Below, piece after piece: positions 56,661 to 64,000 of a DNA stretch of 64,000 bases. Within the stretch, counting starts at the first letter, position 1. Each line of letters opens with the position of its first letter. Both the position numbers and the translations under genes were made by a program. The stretch is from Bradyrhizobium daqingense. Lineage in GTDB: Bacteria > Pseudomonadota > Alphaproteobacteria > Rhizobiales > Xanthobacteraceae. The stretch spans positions 558,001-622,000 of the forward strand of contig NZ_CP088014.1 in NCBI RefSeq assembly GCF_021044685.1, written 5' to 3'. A model generated the notes under the pieces. That model ran no database searches and was not told the origin of the DNA. It saw only the letters and a program-made list of their open reading frames with translations.

Positions 56661-56828
56661 TTCAATATCCTCTAGGGATTGGTGTCATCAGGGCATCGTC
56701 CGCGAAGGACGGCTCAGCACCCGCAATAGGAGGCGAGCTGAATGCCGATCAAGGCCGGGCTTATAGAGGAAGGCTGGCCCTAAAGCTAGGCTTTTGGGCC
56801 GGAAAATCGGCCCAAAATAGGCCCGAAA

Positions 56829-57503
56829 TCAGCGATTTTCGCGCCAGCAGGTCGCAAGCGAGCTCGCCTGCCCCCGCGCCATATAGGTCGCCGCCAGCCG
56901 CCGGACACCCGGGCCGGGGATTCGGGCGCTGCGTTTGACCGGATTCGGCAGGATCGAGGCCAGGAGGGCGGCTTCCCGGGACGAAAGGTTGGCCGCCGAC
57001 TTGCCGAAGGCAAAGGCGCTGGCCGCCTCGACGCCAAATTGCCCCTGCGGGCCGAGCTCGGCGATGTTGAGGTAAATCTCCAGGATCCGCTGCTTGGGCA
57101 GGACGAGGTCGATCCAGAGCGCCAGCGGGAACTCCAGCGCTTTGCGGACGAAGTCCCGCCCCTGCCACAGGAACAGGTTTTTTGCGACCTGCTGGGTGAT
57201 GGTGGAGGCGCCCCGGAACGGCGTGCCGTCCTCCTGCGCGTCGTCGATCGCCTCGCGCAGCGCCCCCCAATCGATGCCGTGATGCTTGCAGAAATGCGCG
57301 TCCTCCGCTGCCACCACCGCGCGCGGCAGATAGGGCGACATCGCCGCCAGATCGATCCATTGCCGCTGCATCGGCGCACCACGGAGCGAACGCCAGGCCA
57401 TCAGCGTCGAAACCGGATGACCAACCCGGTAAAACGGCGCGATCACATAGGGCGCGAGAGCTGCGACCACGAGCGCCAGGAGAAGGATTTTGACGATGCG
57501 CAA
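56829..57503 (-). CDS. mtgA: Monofunctional biosynthetic peptidoglycan transglycosylase
   Basis: A 224-residue glycosyltransferase family 51 enzyme with one N-terminal membrane anchor. The catalytic glutamate is in V-V-A-A-E-D-A-H-F, and the other family motifs [31 protein letters not shown] and the [10 protein letters not shown] segment are all present. It polymerises lipid II into glycan strands. The start is a TTG at 57503 with GGAAAGG five bases upstream, which gives the usual family length; the much longer open frame to 57815 overlaps the divergent prenyltransferase gene and is not supported. Confidence 0.93.
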   Translation of the reverse strand: MRIVKILLLALVVAALAPYVIAPFYRVGHPVSTLMAWRSLRGAPMQRQWIDLAAMSPYLPRAVVAAEDAHFCKHHGIDWGALREAIDDAQEDGTPFRGASTITQQVAKNLFLWQGRDFVRKALEFPLALWIDLVLPKQRILEIYLNIAELGPQGQFGVEAASAFAFGKSAANLSSREAALLASILPNPVKRSARIPGPGVRRLAATYMARGQASSLATCWRENR

Positions 57504-57664
57504 ATCGACCTTTCCGGCACAAAATGAAACGCGGCTACGAGCCAGACTGTTAAGTCTGTGATTATTCGGGCCTTTTCCAGCACTTTTTAGGCCTTCCAAA
57601 CGATTGACTGGGGCGGGCGCATAAAGGATTGTCCCGCCGAATTTTAGTTCTGGAGCCCCTCTTG

Positions 57665-58588
57665 ATGACCGGCACGTCCCCGTCCGATTTCGCCAAACGT
57701 CTGGACAAGACCGCTGATGACACCGAGGCCCTGCTCGGCCGCCTGCTGTCGGACGACATCCTGCACGACGAGATCGCCCGGCCCAAGCGACTGATGGACG
57801 CAATGCGCTATTCAAGCCTCAACGGCGGCAAGCGTCTGCGGCCGTTCCTGGTGGTCGAAAGCGCGGCCGTGTTCGGCGTTCCCCGTGAAGCGGCGCTGCT
57901 CGTCGGCGCCGCGCTCGAGTGCATCCACTGCTATTCGCTGATCCACGACGATCTGCCGGCGATGGACAATTCCGACCTGCGCCGCGGCCGCCCGACCCTG
58001 CACAAGAAAACCGACGATGCGACCGCGATCCTCGCCGGCGACGGCCTGCTCACGCTCGCCTTCGACATCGTCACCCGCGACGAGATCCATCGCGACGCCA
58101 ATGTGCGGCTGCTGCTGACGCGGGCGCTGGCGCGCTGCGCCGGCATCGGCGGCATGGTCGGCGGCCAGATCCTCGATCTCGCCGGCGAAGGCCGCTTCGG
58201 CGGCAACGAGCCGATCGATGTTGCCCGCATTCAGCAGATGAAGACCGGCGCGCTGCTGCGCTACGGCTGCATAGCCGGCGCGATCCTCGGCCAGGCCTCG
58301 CAGAAAGAGTATCAAGCGCTCGACGATTACGGTCGCGCGCTCGGCGAGGCCTTCCAGATCGCCGACGATCTGCTCGACGTCGAAGGCGATGCGGCGGCGC
58401 TCGGCAAGCCGGCCGGGGCCGATGCCGCGCTCGGCAAGACCACCTTCGTCACCCAGCTTGGCATCGAAGGCGCCAAGCAGCGCGTACGCGATCTGCTCGC
58501 GCGCGCCGACAGCGCGGTGTCGATCTTCGGCGACCGCGCCGCCGTGCTGCAGGCCGCGGCGCGCTTTGTCGCCGAACGGAAGAACTGA
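57665..58588 (+). CDS. ispA: Short-chain polyprenyl diphosphate synthase (geranyl/farnesyl type)
   Basis: A 307-residue isoprenyl synthase. The first aspartate-rich motif is D-D-L-P-A-M-D at 95-101 with Y-S-L-I-H just before, the second D-D-L-L-D at 234-238, and G-G-K-R-L-R-P at 54-60 binds isopentenyl diphosphate. The D-D-x4-D spacing is that of bacterial farnesyl diphosphate synthases. It makes the C10/C15 precursor for quinones, undecaprenol and hopanoids. The ATG at 57665 has GGAG nine bases upstream. It is divergent from mtgA and followed by a DUF1345 gene ten bases later. Confidence 0.92.
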   Translation: MTGTSPSDFAKRLDKTADDTEALLGRLLSDDILHDEIARPKRLMDAMRYSSLNGGKRLRPFLVVESAAVFGVPREAALLVGAALECIHCYSLIHDDLPAMDNSDLRRGRPTLHKKTDDATAILAGDGLLTLAFDIVTRDEIHRDANVRLLLTRALARCAGIGGMVGGQILDLAGEGRFGGNEPIDVARIQQMKTGALLRYGCIAGAILGQASQKEYQALDDYGRALGEAFQIADDLLDVEGDAAALGKPAGADAALGKTTFVTQLGIEGAKQRVRDLLARADSAVSIFGDRAAVLQAAARFVAERKN

Positions 58589-58597
58589 CGCGCGACG

Positions 58598-59290
58598 ATG
58601 GCGGCCGGCGGCAAAGAGGATCCCGCCCTCGTCCGCTTCCGCCAGATGTCGCGGCCGATGCGGCTGCTCTATGCGCGGCCGCGAACCTTCATCGCGCTCG
58701 CCGTCGGCATTCTCGTCTGCCTGCTGCTGCCGGGCACGCACCGCCTGGTGACGCGGCTGTTGTTCGGGTGGGACGCGCTGATCGCGGTGTATCTCGTACT
58801 GGTCTACGCGATGATGCTGTGCAACGATCACAAGCACATTCGTCGCGCCGCGGCCATGCAGGACGACGGCCGCTTCGTGATCCTGCTGGTAACGGCGATC
58901 GGCGCGTTCGCCAGCATCGCGGCGATCGTCTCCGAGCTCGGCACGCCGCATCGCGGCGTCCTCGAACTGACGGTGGCGATCACCACCATCGTGCTGTCAT
59001 GGGCGGCTGTGCATACCACGTTCGCTCTGCATTACGCGCATGATTATTACCGCAACGCCAAGCCGGGCGGCCTGCAATTCCCGAGCGGCGACAAGGATGA
59101 CCACGCCGACTATTGGGATTTCGTCTATTTCTCGTTCGTGATCGGCATGACCGCGCAGGTCTCCGACGTTGGCATCACCGACAAGACCATCCGCCGCACC
59201 GCGACCGCGCACGGCATCGTGTCCTTCATCTACAACACGGCATTGCTGGCGCTGACGGTGAATATCGCGGCGAGCGCGATTTCGACTTAG
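58598..59290 (+). CDS. DUF1345 family membrane protein
   Basis: A 230-residue protein with five or six membrane helices. The family features V-H-T-T-F-A-L-H-Y-A-H-D-Y-Y and D-Y-W-D-F-V-Y-F-S-F-V-I-G-M-T-A-Q-V-S-D-V are clear. Function is unknown; ion or proton-related roles have been suggested for neighbours of this family but not shown. It starts nine bases after the prenyltransferase stop and is probably co-transcribed. Confidence 0.9.
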   Translation: MAAGGKEDPALVRFRQMSRPMRLLYARPRTFIALAVGILVCLLLPGTHRLVTRLLFGWDALIAVYLVLVYAMMLCNDHKHIRRAAAMQDDGRFVILLVTAIGAFASIAAIVSELGTPHRGVLELTVAITTIVLSWAAVHTTFALHYAHDYYRNAKPGGLQFPSGDKDDHADYWDFVYFSFVIGMTAQVSDVGITDKTIRRTATAHGIVSFIYNTALLALTVNIAASAIST

Positions 59291-59344
59291 TCTCAGCGGT
59301 CGTCCTGGCGAAAAGTCAGGACGACATGTCGCGATACCGCAACC

Positions 59345-61150
59345 CTAGTAACACACCTCGGCGTTGGCGTCGTTGCCGGGGCCCCCGCCGCCGCGATATT
59401 CGAGACGGCAACCGCGATGGACCGGACGACAACCAGTGTTGTTGCAGTAGACCTGTCCGCCACCGGCGGCGCGACCGGCGCCAGCAGCAATGCCGGCAGC
59501 GGCGCCATAGCCGCCTGCCGCGCCTGCGGACTGGCGACGCTGGCGTGCGGGACGCTCATCGCCGTCGTCGCGCTTGGCGGTCGCAGGTTTGGCCGGCTTG
59601 GCCGCACGCTGCTTCTCGCACTCATTGTCATCGTTGACGGCATAACCCGTGCGGCAGACGATCTTCGTGCATTTGTCGCCGTCGGCCTTGAAGCCGTGCT
59701 CGCACACCAGCGGACACACACGCGACTGCTTGGTCTTGACCGTATCGAGCGCGTCGGTGCTGGCCACCTTCACGTCGAGCTTGGTGCCGGCATAGCGGTT
59801 GAACTGCGACAGCGACCGCTGCGAGGACGTATTCCAATTGCCATCGGCCTGTCCGGTGAAGCAACCGACGCGGCCGAGCTCGGCCTGCACCGAGCGACTG
59901 AGATCGGCGGGCGCAGTCGCGGGCGTCAGTGCCGCGACGTTGGTGCCGGCGGGGCTCGCCGTGCTGGCCGGCGCAGTAGCCGGCGCCGCGGCGGCGAGGT
60001 TGACGCGCTGCTGTTCTGCAGCGGCCGCCTGCTGCTGCGCCTGCTCCTTGGCCTTCTGCGCGGCAAGCTGTGCCTGCTCGGCGGCTTTCGCATCGGCGGC
60101 GGCTTTGGCTTGCGCATCCTTCTGCGCGCCGAGGGCGGCAAGGCGGTCGCGCTCGGCCTCGGCCTGTTTCGCCTTGGCGATCGCTGCCGCATGGGCCTGC
60201 TCGGCGCCGATCTTCTCGACCTGGAGCTTGGCAAGGCTCGCATAGAAGCCATCGGGATGCTGGGCGAGGAAGGCATCCCATGCCGCCTTGTTGCCGACCT
60301 GGAGCGCGAGCTCGTAGTCGCGGCGGATGTCGGCCTGCGGGTTCGCCACCGGCGCCGCTTGCGCAGCTGCCACCTTGACCGGCACCAGCGGCACGTCCTC
60401 GCCGCCAAGCGAGCCATAGACGAACGGCTCCTGCTTGTTAGCGGTCGACTTGAGCACGTCGTCGCGCACGAAGCCGAAAGCGCGGCGGACATCGAGGCCC
60501 GGCGTCGTCAAATGCTTCGACAGAGCAACCGTAAACGGGCTGTTGGCGCCGTCGCCGTCCTGCGCCGTGAAGCCGGCCTTGGCCGAATAGGCGATCAAGG
60601 TGTTGGGACTGGACGGCTCGACCTGGGCGAGGCCGCGGCCGAAGCTGCGCGAGGCGACGGTGCGCTTCATCCTCTTGCCGAACGGATTGTCGCGGCAGGC
60701 ATCCAGGATCACCAGGCGGAGCTGCTTTGCCGGATCGACCGCGACCAGGATGCGATCAAGCGAAAGCGCCTCGTCGTACACGTCGGTGTCGCGCTCGAGC
60801 TTGGCGTCGACGGGGATCAGATAGTTGGAGCCTTCGACCTCGATGCCGTGGCCGGCATAGTAGACCACGGCGATGTCGGCATCGCGGGTTGAATCTGCGA
60901 AGTCGCGCAGCACCCGACGCGTCTCCAGCGCCGACAGATCGTGCCGGGAATCGACGACATCGAAGCCAGCCTCCTTCAGCGTCTTGGCCATCACCGAACC
61001 GTCATTGACGGGGTTCACCAGCGACGGTGCGTGCTGATAGGCCGAGTTGGCGAGCACCAGGGCGACGCGCTTGCCGGCAAAGGCAGGCCCGGCGCCGAGC
61101 AGCAGCGCGAGGGCGAGGAGAAGCGGGCAAAGTCTGAGCAGATTGCGCAT
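59345..61150 (-). CDS. Secreted caspase-like (C14) protein with coiled-coil and cysteine-rich tail
   Basis: A 601-residue exported protein. After a signal peptide (cleavage near A-F-A, residue 25) comes a caspase-fold domain (about 27-255) with the catalytic dyad H101 in Y-Y-A-G-H-G and C152 in L-D-A-C-R-D-N-P-F. Then follow a domain with tetratricopeptide-like spacing (about 280-320), an Ala/Gln/Lys-rich coiled coil (about 325-390), a linker, a peptidoglycan-binding-like segment (R-S-V-Q-A-E-L-G-R-V-G-C), and a tail with at least nine cysteines. Such orthocaspases are widespread in rhizobia; targets and role are not known. GGAAG lies ahead of the ATG. Confidence 0.9.
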   Translation of the reverse strand: MRNLLRLCPLLLALALLLGAGPAFAGKRVALVLANSAYQHAPSLVNPVNDGSVMAKTLKEAGFDVVDSRHDLSALETRRVLRDFADSTRDADIAVVYYAGHGIEVEGSNYLIPVDAKLERDTDVYDEALSLDRILVAVDPAKQLRLVILDACRDNPFGKRMKRTVASRSFGRGLAQVEPSSPNTLIAYSAKAGFTAQDGDGANSPFTVALSKHLTTPGLDVRRAFGFVRDDVLKSTANKQEPFVYGSLGGEDVPLVPVKVAAAQAAPVANPQADIRRDYELALQVGNKAAWDAFLAQHPDGFYASLAKLQVEKIGAEQAHAAAIAKAKQAEAERDRLAALGAQKDAQAKAAADAKAAEQAQLAAQKAKEQAQQQAAAAEQQRVNLAAAAPATAPASTASPAGTNVAALTPATAPADLSRSVQAELGRVGCFTGQADGNWNTSSQRSLSQFNRYAGTKLDVKVASTDALDTVKTKQSRVCPLVCEHGFKADGDKCTKIVCRTGYAVNDDNECEKQRAAKPAKPATAKRDDGDERPARQRRQSAGAAGGYGAAAGIAAGAGRAAGGGQVYCNNTGCRPVHRGCRLEYRGGGGPGNDANAEVCY

Positions 61151-61331
61151 GACACGACTTCCGAAGGTTCGGGGGCCTTTCGAGCCCGTGGGACCGCTTT
61201 AGCAGGATCCGCCGCCGGCGCTTGTGATGGAGGTCACGAAGGCGACGCCGACGACAGGACGAACGGCCCCTTTTGTTTGTCGCGCCAACGCCAACCCGGT
61301 TCGCCGGCAAAGGCAGGCGCCCCGGGTTCCT

Positions 61332-61760
61332 TCAGACATCCCCGATGTGCTCCCGATGTTGCGGCAGATCGTCCGTAATTTCATGCCAGGGGGCCTTCGA
61401 GCCTACGAAAATATGTGCGCTTGGCCGGATCGAGGGGGTGTCGACCAGGGTTCCCATGGCGACATGGACCCATTGTCCCTCGCGGACCAGGGAATAGAGC
61501 AGCGAGCCGCACCGGGCACAATGGGCATTGTGGGTAGTATCGTCGCCGAAAATCATCCGCTGTTCGCCGCCCCTGACGATGCGGAGCTTGTCCTGCGCGA
61601 TGCCGGCGAACGGCTTGAAGGCGGCGCCGGTGGTGCGACGGCAGTTCGAGCAGTGGCAGTTCATCGCATAGGAGAATTCGTCTGCGACCTCGAAGCGCAC
61701 GGTGCGGCAATAGCATTCGCCGATCAGGATGCGAACGTTCGAATTTTCTGATCCGGTCAT
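61332..61760 (-). CDS. GFA-family (glutathione-dependent formaldehyde-activating enzyme-like) zinc protein
   Basis: A 142-residue protein with the zinc-binding cysteine pattern of the GFA/CENP-V fold: E-C-Y-C near the start, C-H-C-S-N-C-R-R about 20 residues later, and C-A-R-C-G-S-L-L at about residue 80. Most members are not formaldehyde-activating in practice, and glutathione-dependent roles are generally unproven. The ATG at 61760 is chosen because the fold begins right after it; upstream codons to 61802 are in frame but add nothing known. A single gene. Confidence 0.88.
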   Translation of the reverse strand: MTGSENSNVRILIGECYCRTVRFEVADEFSYAMNCHCSNCRRTTGAAFKPFAGIAQDKLRIVRGGEQRMIFGDDTTHNAHCARCGSLLYSLVREGQWVHVAMGTLVDTPSIRPSAHIFVGSKAPWHEITDDLPQHREHIGDV

Positions 61761-61854
61761 GGCGACGCTTTCACGCAAATGGCAGACACACCCATAGCGC
61801 ATTTCGATGCATACGACTAAGTTCGCTTCAAGCCATCATGCAAAAGGATGACCT

Positions 61855-62229
61855 ATGAGCCAGGACCGGTCGAGTGTCGAAGCCGTCGTGCAATCCTATT
61901 TCGACGGCCTTTACGAGGGTGATGCCGAAAAACTCGGCGCCATCTTCCATCCCTCTGCCGATCTGCGCTGGGTCGAGAAGGGCGAGCTTCAGGTGCTGAC
62001 CGTGCCGGACTGGCTCGACCGCGTGCGCAAGCGCCCCTCCGGCAAGGCCGAAGGCAAGCCGCGGGAGGATTTCATCGTCACCATCGATCGCTCCGACGCC
62101 AAGACCGCCTTCATCAAGGTCCGATGCCAGCTGCCGCCGCGCTATTTCACCGACTATCTGGTCGCGATGAAGCTCGCCGATGGCTGGCAGATCGTGTCGA
62201 AATCGTATCGGTATGACCTGAGGGAGTGA
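61855..62229 (+). CDS. NTF2-like / putative lumazine-binding family protein
   Basis: A 124-residue single-domain protein of the cystatin-like NTF2 fold: V-Q-S-Y-F-D-G-L-Y-E-G-D-A-E-K-L at the start, F-H-P-S-A-D-L-R-W, and a final strand W-Q-I-V-S-K-S-Y-R. Members bind small molecules or act as SnoaL-like isomerases; the job here is unknown. It is divergent from the GFA-family gene with about 95 bases between starts. Confidence 0.85.
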   Translation: MSQDRSSVEAVVQSYFDGLYEGDAEKLGAIFHPSADLRWVEKGELQVLTVPDWLDRVRKRPSGKAEGKPREDFIVTIDRSDAKTAFIKVRCQLPPRYFTDYLVAMKLADGWQIVSKSYRYDLRE

Positions 62230-62300
62230 GGCCTCCGCTGCCCCACCTGGCACGCGCTCTCTTCCATTCTCCGCGAGTTGCAAGCCCAACTCTCGCCACA

Positions 62301-62387
62301 CGTCATTGCGAGGAGCCCTTGCGACGAAGCAATCCAGAATCCCGCCGCGGACAGATCCTGGATTGCTTCGCTACGCTCGCAATGACG
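62301..62387. repeat. Intergenic palindrome, family A (copy 4)
   Basis: CGTCATTGCGAGGAGCCCTT at the left and GCTACGCTCGCAATGACG at the right, with CGAAGCAATCCAG pairing with CTGGATTGCTTCG inside. It lies between the NTF2-like and beta-lactamase genes, about 55 bases before the latter's ATG. Confidence 0.92.
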
Positions 62388-62442
62388 GTGCTGATAAAGC
62401 ATCCGCCGCATCCCCGCTTGTCTGTCTTGATGAAGGCCTTTC

Positions 62443-63300
62443 ATGCTTCTCGACCGCCGCTCCCTGCTCGCCTCCCTGTGCTGGATGGCGGCCTCCCCCG
62501 TGCTGGCCGCGGATGCGCCGCCGGAATTCGAGGCCTATGAACGGGAGAGCGGCGGGCGGATCGGGCTCCATGCGGAAAACCTGGCCAGCGGCGCGAAGCT
62601 CGCCTGGCGCGCCGACGAGCGGTTCGTGATGTGCTCGACATTCAAGGCCTCGCTCGCGGCCTGCGTGCTGGCGCGGGCCGATCGCGGCGAGGAGCAACTC
62701 GCGGCCATGATCCCTTACCGCGAAGCCGACCTCCTGGAGTATGCGCCGGTGGCCAGACAAAATCTCGCGGCCGGCGCGATGTCTGTCAGCGAGATGTGCA
62801 AGGCGATCGTCGAGCTCAGCGACAACACCTGCGCCAATCTGCTGTTGGCGCGGATCGGGGGCCCGGCGGCGCTCACCGCGTTTTGGCGATCGCTCGGCGA
62901 CACCACCTCCCGGCTCGACCACAACGAACCCGAGCTCAACCGCTCTCGTCCCGGAGATCCCCGGGACACCACAACGCCGGCGGCGATGGCCGGAAATCTG
63001 CGGCGGCTGGTGCTGGGCGCAGCATTGTCGCCGGCCTCACGCGCGCAGCTCACGGACTGGATGGTGAATTGCAAGACCGGAGCGAACCGGCTGCGCGGCG
63101 GTCTGCCCGCAAGCTGGAAGATCGGCGACAAGACCGGCTACAACGGCAAGGACGCCGCGGGCGACATCGCAGTGGTATGGCCGAAGCCCGACACGCCGAT
63201 CCTGATCACGACCTATGTTCAGGGCGGTACGCCGAGCGCGGCGCAGATCGCGGCCGTGTTCGCGCGGATCGGGCGGATGGTGGCCGAGCGGCTGGCGTAA
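62443..63300 (+). CDS. Class A beta-lactamase
   Basis: A 285-residue serine beta-lactamase. The active-site motifs are S65-T-F-K68, S126-D127-N128, E162-P-E-L-N166 on the omega loop, and K230-T-G232, in the order and spacing of class A enzymes. A cysteine precedes the active serine, but no second cysteine follows K-T-G, so the disulfide of the class A carbapenemases is absent. The signal peptide begins M-L-L-D-R-R-S-L-L-A, a twin-arginine-like pattern seen in other alphaproteobacterial enzymes. GAAGG precedes the ATG. It is chromosomal, without a divergent AmpR-type regulator beside it, so constitutive or elsewhere-regulated expression is likely. Substrate range is not predictable. Confidence 0.95.
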   Translation: MLLDRRSLLASLCWMAASPVLAADAPPEFEAYERESGGRIGLHAENLASGAKLAWRADERFVMCSTFKASLAACVLARADRGEEQLAAMIPYREADLLEYAPVARQNLAAGAMSVSEMCKAIVELSDNTCANLLLARIGGPAALTAFWRSLGDTTSRLDHNEPELNRSRPGDPRDTTTPAAMAGNLRRLVLGAALSPASRAQLTDWMVNCKTGANRLRGGLPASWKIGDKTGYNGKDAAGDIAVVWPKPDTPILITTYVQGGTPSAAQIAAVFARIGRMVAERLA

Positions 63301-63348
63301 GCCGCGCACATTGACGGTGCGGCCGCTTCCGGGTCAAGACAGACCATC

Positions 63349-64000
63349 ATGGAAGCCAAATTTCAGACCTTTCTCATCCTGCTGGCCGTGCTGGCGAGCG
63401 TGGCGCTGACCGCGCGCCGCTTCAATGTCGCTCCTGCCATCCTGCTGATGCTGGCCGGCGTCGGCCTCGCCTTCGTGCCGGGCATGCCGTCGGTGGAACT
63501 GCCGCCGGAGCTGGTGCTGCTGGTCGTGCTGCCACCGCTGATCTACTCGGCAAGCGTCGCGATGAGCTGGCGCGAGTTCAGGAAGAATCTGCGTCCGATC
63601 GTGCTGCTCGCAGTCGGCGCCGTGATCTTCACGGCGGCGATGGTGGCAGCCGCCACGCATTATCTGATCGGCCTGCCCTGGACCTTTGCCTTCCTGCTCG
63701 GGGCCATCGTCGCGCCGCCGGACGTGGTGGCGCCGCTCGCGATCGCGCGCCGGCTGCACATGCCGCGCCGTATCCTGGTCGTGCTCGAGGGCGAAGGGCT
63801 CGCCAACGACGCCACCGCGCTGATCCTCTACCGCTTTGCGCTCGCTGCGATCATGGTCGGGCATTTCTCGCTGCCGCTGGCGGCCGGCGAATTCCTGCTC
63901 ATCATCGCCGGCGAGATCGCCTTCGGCATCGGCGTCGGCTGGCTGTCCCTGCGCTTGCGCAAATGGTCTGGGGATCCGCAGGTCGAGCTCACGCTGTCGC
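63349..64000 (+). CDS. Na+/H+ antiporter of the CPA1 family, N-terminal part
   Basis: An open frame from the ATG at 63349 to the window end (217 codons, 3' part missing). It has successive hydrophobic helices: A-I-L-L-M-L-A-G-V-G-L-A-F-V-P-G, then L-P-P-L-I-Y-S-A-S (the inhibitor/helix 4-like motif of CPA1), G-A-I-V-A-P-P-D-V-V-A-P (the ion-site aspartate region, here with P-P-D-V-V-A in place of T-D-P-V-A) and L-E-G-E-G-L-A-N-D-A-T-A-L, the N-D helix motif. It exchanges sodium or potassium for protons across the inner membrane. Only about 40% of a typical length is visible. Confidence 0.92.
   Translation, partial: MEAKFQTFLILLAVLASVALTARRFNVAPAILLMLAGVGLAFVPGMPSVELPPELVLLVVLPPLIYSASVAMSWREFRKNLRPIVLLAVGAVIFTAAMVAAATHYLIGLPWTFAFLLGAIVAPPDVVAPLAIARRLHMPRRILVVLEGEGLANDATALILYRFALAAIMVGHFSLPLAAGEFLLIIAGEIAFGIGVGWLSLRLRKWSGDPQVELTLS

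Overview
The window looks like a chromosomal segment of a high-GC alphaproteobacterium of the Bradyrhizobium type. The reasons are the strongly GC-rich codon use, the dense short operons, the many intergenic palindromic repeats, and an aminoacyl-carrier-protein ligase of 326 residues whose putative zinc ligands (C131, E176, C279) fall where I recall them in the characterised Bradyrhizobium enzyme. No tRNA, rRNA, prophage, insertion sequence or CRISPR array was seen. Species identity is inference.

Layout. 1-1380: the end of an oligopeptide/dipeptide ABC transporter operon (two ATPases), convergent with a ceramidase-like membrane protein that has a probable repressed promoter. 2431-14378: an acyl-CoA catabolic block with a biotin-dependent acyl-CoA carboxylase (alpha and beta), a BKACE-type beta-keto-acid cleavage enzyme, an AraC regulator, a glutathione transferase, two acyl-CoA dehydrogenases, a divergent acyl-CoA synthetase and a Liv-type binding protein. 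14460-18431: an XRE regulator, a VIT/von Willebrand A protein ending in an LPKTA-like sorting signal, and its class GN sortase, i.e. a Gram-negative one-substrate sortase system. 18573-24780: an NDP-forming acyl-CoA synthetase, an orphan MCE/MlaD protein and a large autotransporter.

25118-37346: a nitrogen-scavenging block. A minus-strand operon urtABCDE-fmdA-fmdB-amiE (urea/amide ABC importer, formamidase, FmdB zinc ribbon, aliphatic amidase) lies divergent from a 1123-residue sensor in which a complete NCS1-type permease, a nine-cysteine cluster, a histidine kinase and a receiver are fused, followed by a LuxR-type response regulator. A good sigma-54 type promoter precedes the sensor.

37574-42842: a Baeyer-Villiger type monooxygenase, a secreted trypsin-like protease, a HAD hydrolase and the methionine-salvage genes mtnA and mtnP. 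43113-46915: a carrier protein, an acyl-CoA-dehydrogenase-like flavoprotein, the amino acid:carrier-protein ligase and an acyltransferase-like protein, which together look like a small aminoacyl-carrier-protein pathway of unknown product. 47164-55220: two cyclic-di-GMP proteins flanking a tctCBA tripartite tricarboxylate transporter. 55419-64000: housekeeping and envelope genes (L32, MtgA, a short-chain prenyl diphosphate synthase), a DUF1345 membrane protein, a caspase-like secreted protein, a GFA-family protein, an NTF2-like protein, a class A beta-lactamase with a Tat-like signal, and a CPA1 Na+/H+ antiporter cut by the window end.

At least twelve imperfect or perfect intergenic palindromes of about 80-160 bp, in three groups, sit mostly at gene ends and probably act as bidirectional hairpins.
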